From: Symploca sp. SIO3C6
Lineage (GTDB): Bacteria; Cyanobacteriota; Cyanobacteriia; Cyanobacteriales; Coleofasciculaceae
Assembly: GCA_010692425.1 (NCBI GenBank)
Contig: JAAHHJ010000022.1
Span: forward strand, 1 to 64,000
DNA length: 64,000 nt
Direction: 5' to 3'
The first letter of the stretch is position 1. Every line of letters begins with the position of its first letter. Below the pieces are notes generated by a model, which ran no database searches, had not been told where the DNA came from, and worked only from the letters and a program-made list of their open reading frames with translations. Positions 15,775 through 24,866 of this stretch are shown here, piece after piece. A program made the position numbers and the translations under genes.

Positions 15775-16470
15775 TCATAAATCTCGCGTATCGACTCCCA
15801 ATTCCCGCAGTCGAGTTTCTATAATTTGGATCCTAGCTTCTGCTTGTTCTGCCCGTTGTCTTTCTTGTTGTGCTTGTTGCTGTGCCTGTTGTGCTTGTTG
15901 AGCTAGTTCTGTAGAGGTTAAAAATATGTTACCGTCAGGACGATAAATCTCTAGTTCAGCCTCTGTTAACTCAAAGCGTACTCCCAATCTAGGGCTTACC
16001 CAACTCTCAACAGGATTAATCACTTTTAAGCGGTTATCTGAACGCAGCCAGCCATTAAAATCAATTTTATCTGGGTCATACAGATAATATTCTTCCACAC
16101 CATACTGGTCATAGAACTCCAATTTTTCTGCCATTTCCTTGAGGGTATTACCAGGAGAAAGAATCTCAAATACTACCTGGGGAGCAATATTATCTTCAAG
16201 CCATTGTTGGTAAGAACCTCGATCCCCTTTTGGTCTGCCAAATATGACCATTACATCAGGAGCTTTTCGGATTTTATTATCTCCTTCTACGGGATACCAG
16301 AGGAGATCACCAGCAACAAATACGTTGGCTTCATTAGCAAATAATATCTCCAAGTTCTCCTTAATCTTTACAATCGAGTTAAACTGCTTAGTATTATCTG
16401 CCATTGGTTGACCATCACTGTCGGGGTAGATGACTTCTTGTTGGCTAAAAGTTGGCAGTTGTTGAACCAT
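15775..16470 (-). CDS. Uma2-family putative PD-(D/E)XK endonuclease (DUF820)
   Basis: The 231-residue product has the nuclease-like core KAPDVMVIFGRPKGDR, VVFEILSPGNTL and VEEYYLYDPDK of the Uma2/DUF820 family, which is greatly expanded in cyanobacteria. The last 45 residues are a Gln-rich coiled coil (QQAQQQAQQERQRAEQAEAR), common in this family. The cellular role is unknown; transposon association and nuclease activity have been proposed from fold alone. It converges with the M15 peptidase with a 34-bp gap. Confidence 0.85.
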   Translation of the reverse strand: MVQQLPTFSQQEVIYPDSDGQPMADNTKQFNSIVKIKENLEILFANEANVFVAGDLLWYPVEGDNKIRKAPDVMVIFGRPKGDRGSYQQWLEDNIAPQVVFEILSPGNTLKEMAEKLEFYDQYGVEEYYLYDPDKIDFNGWLRSDNRLKVINPVESWVSPRLGVRFELTEAELEIYRPDGNIFLTSTELAQQAQQAQQQAQQERQRAEQAEARIQIIETRLRELGVDTRDL

Positions 16471-16503
16471 GTTTCTGTATCAGGACTGCTGATTTGAGTG
16501 TTT

Positions 16504-16611
16504 TATAGCGCTACGCGCAAGGCTCCAAGGCTCCAAGGCAGAGGGCAGAAGGCAGAAATTGACAAAGTTTTAGCGATTTAGTATGTCCTAACCTTAATAC
16601 GTACTGCTATA
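16504..16611 (+). mobile_element. TATAGC MITE-like repeat, copy 2
   Basis: Same ends as the copy at 5135-5243. It differs in the GGCTCCA/GGCAGA part (an extra GGCTCCA unit, altered GGGTGAA segment) and has GTATGTCC instead of GCTTGTCC. It sits upstream of the Uma2 gene and downstream of the protease gene. Confidence 0.75.
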
Positions 16612-16736
16612 TTTCTGGGGAGTGATTGTGAGCACTCTCTATCCTATAATCAACTATGACTGCACTTTCACTCCCACAGGTAATTGCACTTCTCGCTCTT
16701 TAGAAATGAGAATCTGGGAATTTTGAAAAGGGAGAC

Positions 16737-17666
16737 TTAAGCTTTAATAACCCAGGTTCCACCAAGATCCTGTTCTAACGACTGCCAGGGACTGTAAACT
16801 CCGTAAAGGTTATTGAATGGGTTAGGGGGTTTGCTAGGTGAGGGTGAGGGAGTAATATATTGTTTGTCTGAGCCAGCCACATTGATGCCTAAAAGCACCA
16901 CCTTGTTACCAGAATCGATTTTAAACACAGCTCCACCACTATCCCCTTCTATCGTCTTATAATCGGTTATGACCTGATTATTGAGTGTACTCCCGCCAGT
17001 AAATCTAACCGTTGCCCCAACAACAATAACTTCGCCGTTTTCGGTTCCTGTATTATTATTCTGTCCCGACATGATGACTTGATCCCCAACTTTCGCTACA
17101 CCGCTTTGGCTAACTTCATAGAAGGAATTATCGTCTTTCCAAATAGTGCCAACCTTCGGCTCATCGCGCCGTGAATATTCTGCTTCGACAAATGCCGAAT
17201 CGCTGTTGGCTGAACCTTTCCAGTTACTAACTACCTTAGTTTCACCAACTCGATTATTGTCACTTTTACTTGGTTGGTAAACCTTTGTACCAATTTTATC
17301 AACAACATGACCAGCAGTAACAAAACCAAGCACATTATCCCGCTTGGCAATGACTCCAATTGACCCTACACCGAGGTTGCCACCTTCTGGATAGACGATT
17401 TTTAAGCCTCCGCTGATGGGGCGGTTGCGTTGCTGTTTACCATGAAGACGGAACTGCAAACATTTAACTGACAGTGGTAAATCACCAACTTGATCTTTGA
17501 ATAAGGAGCGAACAACTGCTTCTGCCTGAAGTTCGTTGATCCCAATTAATAAGCATTTGTTGACACTGTCTATGGCAGACAGGGTCAAGGGACAAGCAAC
17601 ATCAAAGGCTCCATTCAAAACAGCGCTTAACCGCTGATGAGCATCTTGTAATTCGTCAAATAACAT
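16737..17666 (-). CDS. trypsin-fold serine protease-like protein
   Basis: The 309-residue product has a full chymotrypsin-type triad: FVTAGHVVD (His120), NSDSAFVEA (Asp156) and EGDSGGAVF (Ser243). There is no signal peptide, so it is probably cytoplasmic. The first 80 residues form a separate alpha/beta region of unknown type (VNKCLLIGINELQAEAVV). The tail is rich in Pro/Ser (TPSPSPSKPPNPFNN). Its substrate is unknown. The promoter region holds two dyads around 17700-17724. It is read in the same direction as the GH116 gene behind it, but the dyads lie between them. Confidence 0.85.
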   Translation of the reverse strand: MLFDELQDAHQRLSAVLNGAFDVACPLTLSAIDSVNKCLLIGINELQAEAVVRSLFKDQVGDLPLSVKCLQFRLHGKQQRNRPISGGLKIVYPEGGNLGVGSIGVIAKRDNVLGFVTAGHVVDKIGTKVYQPSKSDNNRVGETKVVSNWKGSANSDSAFVEAEYSRRDEPKVGTIWKDDNSFYEVSQSGVAKVGDQVIMSGQNNNTGTENGEVIVVGATVRFTGGSTLNNQVITDYKTIEGDSGGAVFKIDSGNKVVLLGINVAGSDKQYITPSPSPSKPPNPFNNLYGVYSPWQSLEQDLGGTWVIKA

Positions 17667-17709
17667 AGATGAATAAGGTGGGTTATCATTGACAAGTGTA
17701 CATTAATAC

Positions 17710-17724
17710 TTGTACGATGTACAA
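17710..17724. promoter_or_regulatory. dyad TTGTAC-GAT-GTACAA upstream of the protease
   Basis: A perfect 6+6 bp inverted repeat lies about 45 bp before the protease start. Next to it is a second imperfect dyad (CAAGTGTACATTAATACTTG on the plus strand). An operator role is inferred from position. Confidence 0.4.
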
Positions 17725-17753
17725 AAAATAAAAAATAAGCTATTTGATATAGT

Positions 17754-20216
17754 TTAATTCTCAAGTATCAAATACACTGACCAAATTGCCATCGCCCTTA
17801 AGTAATGACCAGCTCGAAAAGTCCCAACTGAAGTAATAGCTTCTGGTGTTCTAAATTGCAACCCATACTCATAAACTTGCCTAATCACAGCTTCCATGAG
17901 TCTAAAGGCTTCATCCTTCATTCCTTGTTGTATGAAAAATGCTGCTAATCCAAAATTAATACCAGTCCAAACCTCTAAAGGATGAGTGGCATCAGGATTT
18001 GTTGGTGTACCATCTGGTCTTACCCCATTTGCTGCCCCCAATTGACCATCATGGAATTTTAAAAAGCAGGCATCATAAACATTTTTGAGGGCAGATTGAG
18101 TGCATTCTTTGGGTACAATATCAGGTAATCCTAGTAACTGGGCATAAAACTGACCACACAACTGGTCAGCCATGACTACATCTGAATTACTATCACTATC
18201 GAGCCGATAATATTTACCATTCCAAAGTTTTTGTTGATAAATTGGTTGAGCTAAATCAAACCATTGGTGATATAAATTAATAGTTTCTTGAATTAATTCA
18301 ACCTCAGGTACTTCTATCAGTTGAGATAAAGGTGGGTAGTTTTCGATTAAAATCTCACCAATGGCGATCGCAGCTTTCAAGGCTGCTAACCACAAGCCAC
18401 CACAATAGGCACTAATTCCCTGTAATTGCCAGTCATCAAAAGTCTGGTCTGGTGCCCCAGAGTTTTCAGGAATGCCATCTCCATCTTGGTCAAATCTCTT
18501 GAGGTAAGCTAAGGTTTTAACGATTGCTGACCAACATTCCCACAAAAACTCAATGTCTTTAGCGCCAGTGAGGACAAAATCACGATAAACTTGCAAGACG
18601 AAATCGCAGGGCAAGTCCTTCCACTGATTGCAATCTTGGTAACTAGTGTAATTAGTCTTTTCCCAGGGATGCTCATTCGGTGCCCCTAAGTCGTGGGGTG
18701 TAGCACCTGCAAGTTTGCGAACTACTGTTGCTTGATTATAACCAATAATGCGGAGCGTATCATCGCTGCTAGGAATAGTCCTGGCAAAGGCTTCTAACAC
18801 TGCCTTCTCCAATCTTGGCCAAAGCATCAGCAAGGCAAAAGAGCCATAAAGTCGCACATCTAGACTCTCGTACCAACGGTAATCCAAACATTCGAGAACC
18901 CCAAATTGACCAACTGGATCACGCTCATCAGCTGCACTCCAGAGGGTGCCACCATCAGCAAGCAGGTAGAGTTCATTGAAAAGTGCCATTTTAAACCAAT
19001 TGGGCAAATCCTCTCGATTGATGATCGGCTCCTGCCAGGATTGAATTCGCTCTCGCCACAGTTGATCATGCTTAAGGGCAGTACGGACTATTGACCAGCT
19101 ATTACTGCCGTTACGACCAAAAAAGTCAGTATAGCGGCGATAATAATTGATACCTGAGGCAAATTCAGTAATGGGGAAATCCCAAGCTAGAATAAAGGGA
19201 ATTTTGCGAGTTCTGCCAGGGCGAACAGTAAAACGAACTGCGATCGCCACAGCAATTTGTTCTCCAGGTTCAGCGGGAGTCTCATTTTGAGTATCTCCCA
19301 AACTACCATCAGTGGCGAAGCTCTCCCAGACGTCAGCGCCATTACCAGCAGGATTCCAACGGGTATGGTAGAATACTTCTAGACTAGGATTATTAGCTGT
19401 AGCAATGCCAAACTGGCCCTCTCCTTCCTGGATCTGGTCGTGCAGCCTAACCCGGTCTAGCAGACAACCAACCCGGAAATTGTCAACAATCCACTGATTA
19501 TAATTTCCAGTACTGTTTCCCAAACGTGGTTGATACTCATAAACAGGACTGCCATCATCCCGCACCTTTACCTGAGGATTTTTAATTGCATTAGTAAACC
19601 AACCCACCATATTCTGCCAGGTGAACATAATGCTGAGGGTAATAGGGGCATTAGTAGGGTTGTGTACACTCCATTCAAAAACCGCAACTGGATAACTACT
19701 TTCTTGATAAGAACCAGCCCAGATTGGGGAAAACTGCTCACAAGTTAGTTGTGTCTGAAAGACATTTTCATAGACAAACCAACTGCGAGGATATAAAGCA
19801 TTGTAGGTTCCCGTATTCTGGGTTGTTAATTGAATATTTTGTGCTTCTTGTACACGAGAACTATCCCCAGAAGCAGGATACCAATGCCAGGATTCAAGGC
19901 TACCATCTGACGGGGGTTGTGTACACAGTGCGTAAGTTTTGGCTGGTGAGTTCTCTGGTTGCTCAAAAATGCTAAACTGGCAAGCTGGGATACTCTTGAA
20001 GGTATGCTCTCCGCCATCAAGGTGCCATAAGTTAAAGTCTCCCCTTGGAGAGCGCCCAATGCAGCCAGCCCCAAAACCTCCTAGGGGCATACCGTGCCAG
20101 GGACCATCGTCAAGATTACTGGCATAACGAACAGTGTAAGGTTTTTCCCAGCCAAGTCCAAGGGGACGCTTCCAGCTACACTCAGGGATTTGTGGGCGTG
20201 GTGTTGGATAAATCAT
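17754..20216 (-). CDS. GH116 family glycoside hydrolase (GBA2-like beta-glucosidase)
   Basis: This 820-residue enzyme resembles bacterial GH116 beta-glucosidases and human non-lysosomal glucosylceramidase GBA2. The N-terminal beta-sandwich contains GMPLGGFGAGCIGRSPRGDF. The C-terminal (alpha/alpha)6 barrel carries the expected residues: the nucleophile Glu442 in VLECLDYRWYES, and the acid/base Asp near 594 in PDQTFDDWQLQG. These positions are close to Glu441 and Asp593 of the characterised TxGH116 enzyme. No signal peptide is seen, so it should act in the cytoplasm on a beta-glucoside, perhaps a glycolipid. Full length, no neighbouring sugar transport genes. Confidence 0.92.
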   Translation of the reverse strand: MIYPTPRPQIPECSWKRPLGLGWEKPYTVRYASNLDDGPWHGMPLGGFGAGCIGRSPRGDFNLWHLDGGEHTFKSIPACQFSIFEQPENSPAKTYALCTQPPSDGSLESWHWYPASGDSSRVQEAQNIQLTTQNTGTYNALYPRSWFVYENVFQTQLTCEQFSPIWAGSYQESSYPVAVFEWSVHNPTNAPITLSIMFTWQNMVGWFTNAIKNPQVKVRDDGSPVYEYQPRLGNSTGNYNQWIVDNFRVGCLLDRVRLHDQIQEGEGQFGIATANNPSLEVFYHTRWNPAGNGADVWESFATDGSLGDTQNETPAEPGEQIAVAIAVRFTVRPGRTRKIPFILAWDFPITEFASGINYYRRYTDFFGRNGSNSWSIVRTALKHDQLWRERIQSWQEPIINREDLPNWFKMALFNELYLLADGGTLWSAADERDPVGQFGVLECLDYRWYESLDVRLYGSFALLMLWPRLEKAVLEAFARTIPSSDDTLRIIGYNQATVVRKLAGATPHDLGAPNEHPWEKTNYTSYQDCNQWKDLPCDFVLQVYRDFVLTGAKDIEFLWECWSAIVKTLAYLKRFDQDGDGIPENSGAPDQTFDDWQLQGISAYCGGLWLAALKAAIAIGEILIENYPPLSQLIEVPEVELIQETINLYHQWFDLAQPIYQQKLWNGKYYRLDSDSNSDVVMADQLCGQFYAQLLGLPDIVPKECTQSALKNVYDACFLKFHDGQLGAANGVRPDGTPTNPDATHPLEVWTGINFGLAAFFIQQGMKDEAFRLMEAVIRQVYEYGLQFRTPEAITSVGTFRAGHYLRAMAIWSVYLILEN

Positions 20217-20281
20217 GCCCTGATTGTAACTAAGAGGAGAACTGGGGAACCTATAGACATGCCCCCAATACTATACTAGGA

Positions 20282-20983
20282 TTAAGCGTGGAAAACCCCG
20301 AACCAAGTACCGTTACCGTAAGCAACATCAACTAAGTCATATCCTTGATCCCATCGCTGTGAGACCGCTTCTTGGAAATCACTGAAGCTTCCTCTGGAAG
20401 AATAGGCATTAGAGGTAATATCAGGATCATCTTGAAAAACCCCGAACCAAACCCCATCAGCGTATTCAACATCAACTAAATCATATCCTTGATCCCATCG
20501 CTGTGAGATCGCTTCTTGGAAATCGCTGAAGCTTTCTCTGTAAGAATAGGCACTAAGGTTAATATTAGGATCATCTTGAAAAACCCCGAACCAAATGCCA
20601 TCACCATACTCAACATCAACTAAGTCAAATCCTTGATCCCATCGCCTTGAGATTTCTTCTGTAAATTCACTGAGGCTGGCTTTTGGGGAATAAGCATTTT
20701 GAGTGGGATTCTCCTGGAAAACCCCAAACCAAGTGCCATTACCATACTCAACATCAACTAAGTCAAATCCTTGATCCCATCGCCGTGAGATCTCTTCTGT
20801 AAAGTCACTAAGATTTCCATTGTAGGAATAAGCATTTTGAGTGGGATTCTCCTGGAAAACCCCAAACCAAACGCCATCACCGTATTCAACATCAACTAAA
20901 TCAAGTCCTTGATCCCATCGCTGTGAGATAACTTCTTCAAAATCGCTCAGGCTCACTCTGGAAGAATAGGCATTTGAAGTCAT
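20282..20983 (-). CDS. five-repeat protein, DUF7477-like WFGVF repeats
   Basis: The 233-residue product consists wholly of five tandem repeats of about 46 residues. Each reads roughly AYS...LSDFxEEISxRWDQG(F/Y)DLVDVEYG(N/D)G(T/V)WFGVFQ. Similar repeats (DUF7477-type) follow kinase domains in some cyanobacterial and plant proteins; here they stand alone with no kinase domain. Repeats 2 and 3, and 4 and 5, are most alike, pointing to recent duplication. No signal peptide or TM. Function is unknown; a beta-rich binding surface is my inference. Confidence 0.7.
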   Translation of the reverse strand: MTSNAYSSRVSLSDFEEVISQRWDQGLDLVDVEYGDGVWFGVFQENPTQNAYSYNGNLSDFTEEISRRWDQGFDLVDVEYGNGTWFGVFQENPTQNAYSPKASLSEFTEEISRRWDQGFDLVDVEYGDGIWFGVFQDDPNINLSAYSYRESFSDFQEAISQRWDQGYDLVDVEYADGVWFGVFQDDPDITSNAYSSRGSFSDFQEAVSQRWDQGYDLVDVAYGNGTWFGVFHA

Positions 20984-21088
20984 CAGAAGATCCTGCCTTT
21001 TTAAATTTAGCTGCCATCTAACAATATACTTTGAAAAAAGAAAATTTGATTTGATTTTGAGTAAAAATTCATAAAAAATTACTTTTTG

Positions 21089-21105
21089 ACCTACATAATG
21101 TAGGT
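21089..21105. promoter_or_regulatory. 17-bp dyad ACCTACAT-A-ATGTAGGT flanked by T-runs
   Basis: A perfect 8+8 bp inverted repeat with a one-base spacer is flanked on both sides by TTTTTG. It lies about 105 bp upstream of the five-repeat gene and 50 bp past the CNBD gene stop. It could be an operator or, with the T-run, a transcript end. Confidence 0.4.
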
Positions 21106-21154
21106 TTTTGTGCTTAATTTTGTTAGGGCAGTGGGGCTAAAATTGAAGAGGACA

Positions 21155-21640
21155 TCACATTTTAGGAGATTTACTTCCCACCTTAGTAAAGTCTTGAGCC
21201 TGACTGTTTGCCAGATAATCATTTAATTTATTGTTAAGACTACGGGTGCGACGCGATAGCAAGCGAATAATATTAATTGCAAATTCTGGAGTTTCGTCGA
21301 TCGCATCATAGAGTTGTATTTGCTTTAGTTCCAAACATTCACATTCTCCAATAGTTGTTACCGAGGCTGAACGAGGTTCTGCATCAAATACAGCCATTTC
21401 TCCAAAGCAATCCCCTTGTTTAAGTTGTGCCAAATCGCGGTCTTCAATGTGAACCCTGACTGTACCAGAGACGACAATGTAAAGTGACCGCCCTTCCTCT
21501 CCTTGGGTAACAATTGAGTGGTCAGGTGGAAAAGATAGCTCCTCCATGACAGAGGCTAGCCGCACCAAGAAATCATCCCGAAGTTCCTGAAAAATTGGGA
21601 CGCCTCTGACAAACAATAAACGCTCAACACTGTTTAACAT
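21155..21640 (-). CDS. cyclic nucleotide-binding domain protein without DNA-binding domain
   Basis: The 161-residue product holds one CNBD. The beta-barrel runs through GRSLYIVVSGTVRVHI, and the phosphate-binding cassette is CFGEMAVFDAEPRSASV, with the Glu and Arg normally needed to bind cAMP or cGMP. A C-helix follows, and there is no helix-turn-helix, so it is not a Crp-type regulator. It lies 136 bp downstream of a large MFS-HEAT membrane protein on the same strand, which suggests it is a detached sensor subunit of that protein. Confidence 0.85.
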   Translation of the reverse strand: MLNSVERLLFVRGVPIFQELRDDFLVRLASVMEELSFPPDHSIVTQGEEGRSLYIVVSGTVRVHIEDRDLAQLKQGDCFGEMAVFDAEPRSASVTTIGECECLELKQIQLYDAIDETPEFAINIIRLLSRRTRSLNNKLNDYLANSQAQDFTKVGSKSPKM

Positions 21641-21776
21641 TGATTAGGGGTTAATTGCTAGCTCTTAGTTCTAGGGGCCCTAGCCGTTTACTGTTTATTA
21701 ACCCTCAGGCTTAGCCTTCACTAGCAGCAAATCTCAAGTTTACCTTACTCAGTTGACTAGGGTAGTACAGTTAACT

Positions 21777-24700
21777 TCAGATTGCTAAACCCAACTCCCC
21801 TATGATCTGCTGAGCTTGAGCAGCAACCAAGCGATCAGAATCATTTTTAAAAGCTGGTAGCAATTCAATACAAACCAGTGGGGAAACCTCTCTAAGATAG
21901 GCTAAAACTGCTTCTTTAACAAAACCTGTAGGATGGCGCAGACATACTAAGGTTGCTTCTGGTGAAAAAGAATAATGAGCTTTCCTTGCTAAGTGAAAAC
22001 AACAGGCTAAAGACCAATCTGAGAGAAAATGCCGCAACTGTAGCAATCGGCGTAGACGATTACTGGGCTTCATGGGTTGATAACGTACCAAATCCCCTAA
22101 GCAAGCTAGTTTTTCGGCAGTGGTACGCCGGTCTAAAACTCCCAAAAATGCTCGTTTGTGGGGAATATCAACAGTATTATCTAAAATTTCCAGAGCCAGA
22201 GCGCGATTCGACCTAGAATCAGACTGGAGATTAAACGCGGCTGCTTGAATTGCACTAAAAGGATAAAGTAACTTCATCAGTAAAAAACAACGGTCTAGTA
22301 GATCCACTTGCATATTTTCTAGCGCCCCTCGCAACAAATCAGTTTCTGATTGAGCAATCTGCTCAGTGTTTAAATCTAGAAGAGCTGCATAAATCTGACC
22401 TAATAGTAGTAGCTCTTGCTCAATTAAAGTTTCCACCCCAGTACGTCCCAAATGGTCTAGTACCACTTCTATCCCTGCTTCCTGGGGAATTTTCAACAGG
22501 ATACGGAGAAGATTACGGCGTGTCGTGCCCCAACTAGTGATCAGTTGTTGCACCAACAGATTTAAGGCTTGGGGTGTGCCAATTTCACCCAGAGCTGTCC
22601 AAGCTTGTATCCTCACTAAATCTTTTTGGCGGCAATCTGCTGAAAGTTCCGATAGTAAAGAAATCGCTTCATTACCCATACTCACTAGGGCAAGACGAGC
22701 AACTTCGCGGGTAGATCTGTAATAGAGTCCCTTAATCAGAGACGAATAATAATCTGACAAACGCTTGGCAGCAATTACCCCTAGCAAAGCGTGACGCACC
22801 CGCAAAGATTTATCCTGCAAGAGGTTGGGGATATAAATCCGCAGCGCTTGCAAATGCTCAGTTTCTGCTAAGGCTCTAGTGCCAATTACCCGTTCCTGTT
22901 CCTGTTTGGAAATCAGTAGCCGTCGTAGAGTATTAGTGGCTTGGGCTTTCTGTGTCATTGTTCCTCGGCGCAAAATTAAAACTGCCGCTGTTGCTCGTAA
23001 CAGCGGATGCACAGCGCTATGCAAATAAGGCTTAATTTTGCTAAGTTCTAATTCTGTTTGAGTCAGCCAGACATAGCGTAGCGCCAAAGCCAGGACTTTT
23101 GGCGGCGGTTTTTGCTCAACTAGTAATTGTACATCTTGGAGATAAGCCTTTTGGGGATGCTCCAGCATTGCTTCTAGACTTTGGCACTGCAAAGCCGCAG
23201 ATAGCTGAGGCAAGAGGGGGGCTAGTACCTCGCCTACATTCTCTGGATCCATTTGGCACAACAGTTGGATGCAAGAACTTTTATCATTATCAGCTTCAGT
23301 ACCTGGTTTTTCTAAAACTTCTACTATTGCCCGCTTCAAAGCTCGCAGGGCAGCATCGGCAAAACCGAGGCGTCCTTGCTCTGCACTCTTAACCAGCAAG
23401 TTAACATAGCTCGAACGCAGGAACCAAGCGCTCAACCACCAACTTAAGGAGAAAAAGATGATTGCTGTGCCAAAGACTAAACTCTGCCACTGCTCCCAAA
23501 TCATTTCTGATTCTTTGGGGAAGACCCAGCGCAAAAATCCTATAGTGATTAGAATGCTAATACCAGTGATACCGCTACTCATGGGCTTGGCAATACCCTG
23601 GACAGAAGTCTGAATGGAATAGCGAATTCTCGGTGGCAGTGGTTGAAACAGTACTGGTTCAATGCCAGCAATTAAGGTGTAGCGAAATAGTTCGTCAATG
23701 AACTTTAGTAAAATCAGACCTAGAAACAGTCCTGTAAGCCATGCTGGGAAAGTAATTGTCTGACCCAAAAGCCCTAGAACCACGTCAAGGACACCTGTCA
23801 AAGTGATGATGCCTAAAATTGACAGAGAGGCAGGCAAAACCATGGCAGCACCAAAGACTCCTAGTCGATCAATAACGCGACTAGATAGGAACCATTGGCT
23901 AGTAAGTTCACACAGTCCAATAATCCCACCAAATAAGCCCAGGAAACCAGCAATTTCTGAAGGCTCAAAGGTTTCGTCTAATTGACCTAGATACTGGAAT
24001 TCAATCAGGAGAAACAGTGCTTCGCTGAGGATAAAAAATGCAAATAGGGGAATAATGTAACGCTGCAAGGGACCAGTGGTGCGGCTGACCCCAATTTGGG
24101 ACTCAGTCTCTTCCCATTGTCGTACTGGCGACTTAGGAAAAGCTTGTTCGTAACGCTGGGCTAGATAAAACAAAGTTGTTGCCCCAATCAACATCATTAG
24201 GGCAGCAGCAACTAGGACATTGTTGAGTCCAAATAGTAGCAATAACAGTGGTAAAGAAAAGCCTGAAATCACATCAGCGATTAACAGGCCCGAAGATACT
24301 AGTGGGTAGGTACGCTTGATTTCCCGGATGTTGAACAGCTGATTGGCTGCCACTTGAGAATTGAGGTCATTGAGAACTTCGACAGCATCAAGCCACAGTC
24401 GCAGCAGAAAGACTGTGCCAAAGGCAATTAAACCGTCTAAATAATCAACCTGCAAGCCTAGGCGCAGTAGCAATAATGGTAAAGCTGTTAACAGAGCACT
24501 CGCCAATAAGACTACTCGCATGGGCAAAATTCTCTGTAGCCAGGAATACAAAGAGCCTAAGCCGGCGCACATCAGTGCACTAGCTATGTAGATTAGCGGC
24601 AAGGACTCTGCACCATACTTGTCTAAAAATAGCGCTATGGCGCTGTACTCTAACCACAGCAGACCTATGGAGGCAGCAGTGTAGAAGGCGAACATCAATA

Positions 24701-24812
24701 ATGTCCGTTCACCTTCTTCGGGGCGAAGATTCACCAATTTGAGAATCTTCGCTACCCACTCACCCTGAATGCGAGTACGAGGAAGCAACTTCATGCGGCT
24801 GTGTTTCGTCAT
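21777..24812 (-). CDS. MFS-like transporter fused to HEAT repeats
   Basis: This 1011-residue protein has two parts. Residues 35-475 form about 12 TM helices of an MFS or ATP/ADP-translocase-like carrier (first helices TLLMFAFYTAASIGLLWLEY and SLPLIYIASALMCAGLGSLY). Residues 480-1010 form a soluble alpha-helical HEAT-repeat solenoid (for example LLQDKSLRVRHALLGVIAA and ALGEIGTPQALNLLVQQL). Such fusions occur in cyanobacteria next to or joined with a cyclic-nucleotide-binding domain. The transported substrate is unknown. The HEAT part is probably a cytoplasmic docking or regulatory platform, with the CNBD protein downstream as candidate partner. Confidence 0.82.
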   Translation of the reverse strand: MTKHSRMKLLPRTRIQGEWVAKILKLVNLRPEEGERTLLMFAFYTAASIGLLWLEYSAIALFLDKYGAESLPLIYIASALMCAGLGSLYSWLQRILPMRVVLLASALLTALPLLLLRLGLQVDYLDGLIAFGTVFLLRLWLDAVEVLNDLNSQVAANQLFNIREIKRTYPLVSSGLLIADVISGFSLPLLLLLFGLNNVLVAAALMMLIGATTLFYLAQRYEQAFPKSPVRQWEETESQIGVSRTTGPLQRYIIPLFAFFILSEALFLLIEFQYLGQLDETFEPSEIAGFLGLFGGIIGLCELTSQWFLSSRVIDRLGVFGAAMVLPASLSILGIITLTGVLDVVLGLLGQTITFPAWLTGLFLGLILLKFIDELFRYTLIAGIEPVLFQPLPPRIRYSIQTSVQGIAKPMSSGITGISILITIGFLRWVFPKESEMIWEQWQSLVFGTAIIFFSLSWWLSAWFLRSSYVNLLVKSAEQGRLGFADAALRALKRAIVEVLEKPGTEADNDKSSCIQLLCQMDPENVGEVLAPLLPQLSAALQCQSLEAMLEHPQKAYLQDVQLLVEQKPPPKVLALALRYVWLTQTELELSKIKPYLHSAVHPLLRATAAVLILRRGTMTQKAQATNTLRRLLISKQEQERVIGTRALAETEHLQALRIYIPNLLQDKSLRVRHALLGVIAAKRLSDYYSSLIKGLYYRSTREVARLALVSMGNEAISLLSELSADCRQKDLVRIQAWTALGEIGTPQALNLLVQQLITSWGTTRRNLLRILLKIPQEAGIEVVLDHLGRTGVETLIEQELLLLGQIYAALLDLNTEQIAQSETDLLRGALENMQVDLLDRCFLLMKLLYPFSAIQAAAFNLQSDSRSNRALALEILDNTVDIPHKRAFLGVLDRRTTAEKLACLGDLVRYQPMKPSNRLRRLLQLRHFLSDWSLACCFHLARKAHYSFSPEATLVCLRHPTGFVKEAVLAYLREVSPLVCIELLPAFKNDSDRLVAAQAQQIIGELGLAI

Positions 24813-24866
24813 TAGTCATTAAATCATTAGCACTTTGTCCTGACAAATGACAAATGACTATGAGTG

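Noticed and set aside
17690-17724. LexA box in front of the protease
   Set aside because: The best match has wrong bases at two consensus positions, and the perfect dyad has the wrong spacing; kept only as an unnamed dyad.
20282-20983. Regular repeat spacing suggesting a CRISPR array
   Set aside because: The period is about 140 bp, and all units are coding and nearly identical throughout, with no unique spacers.
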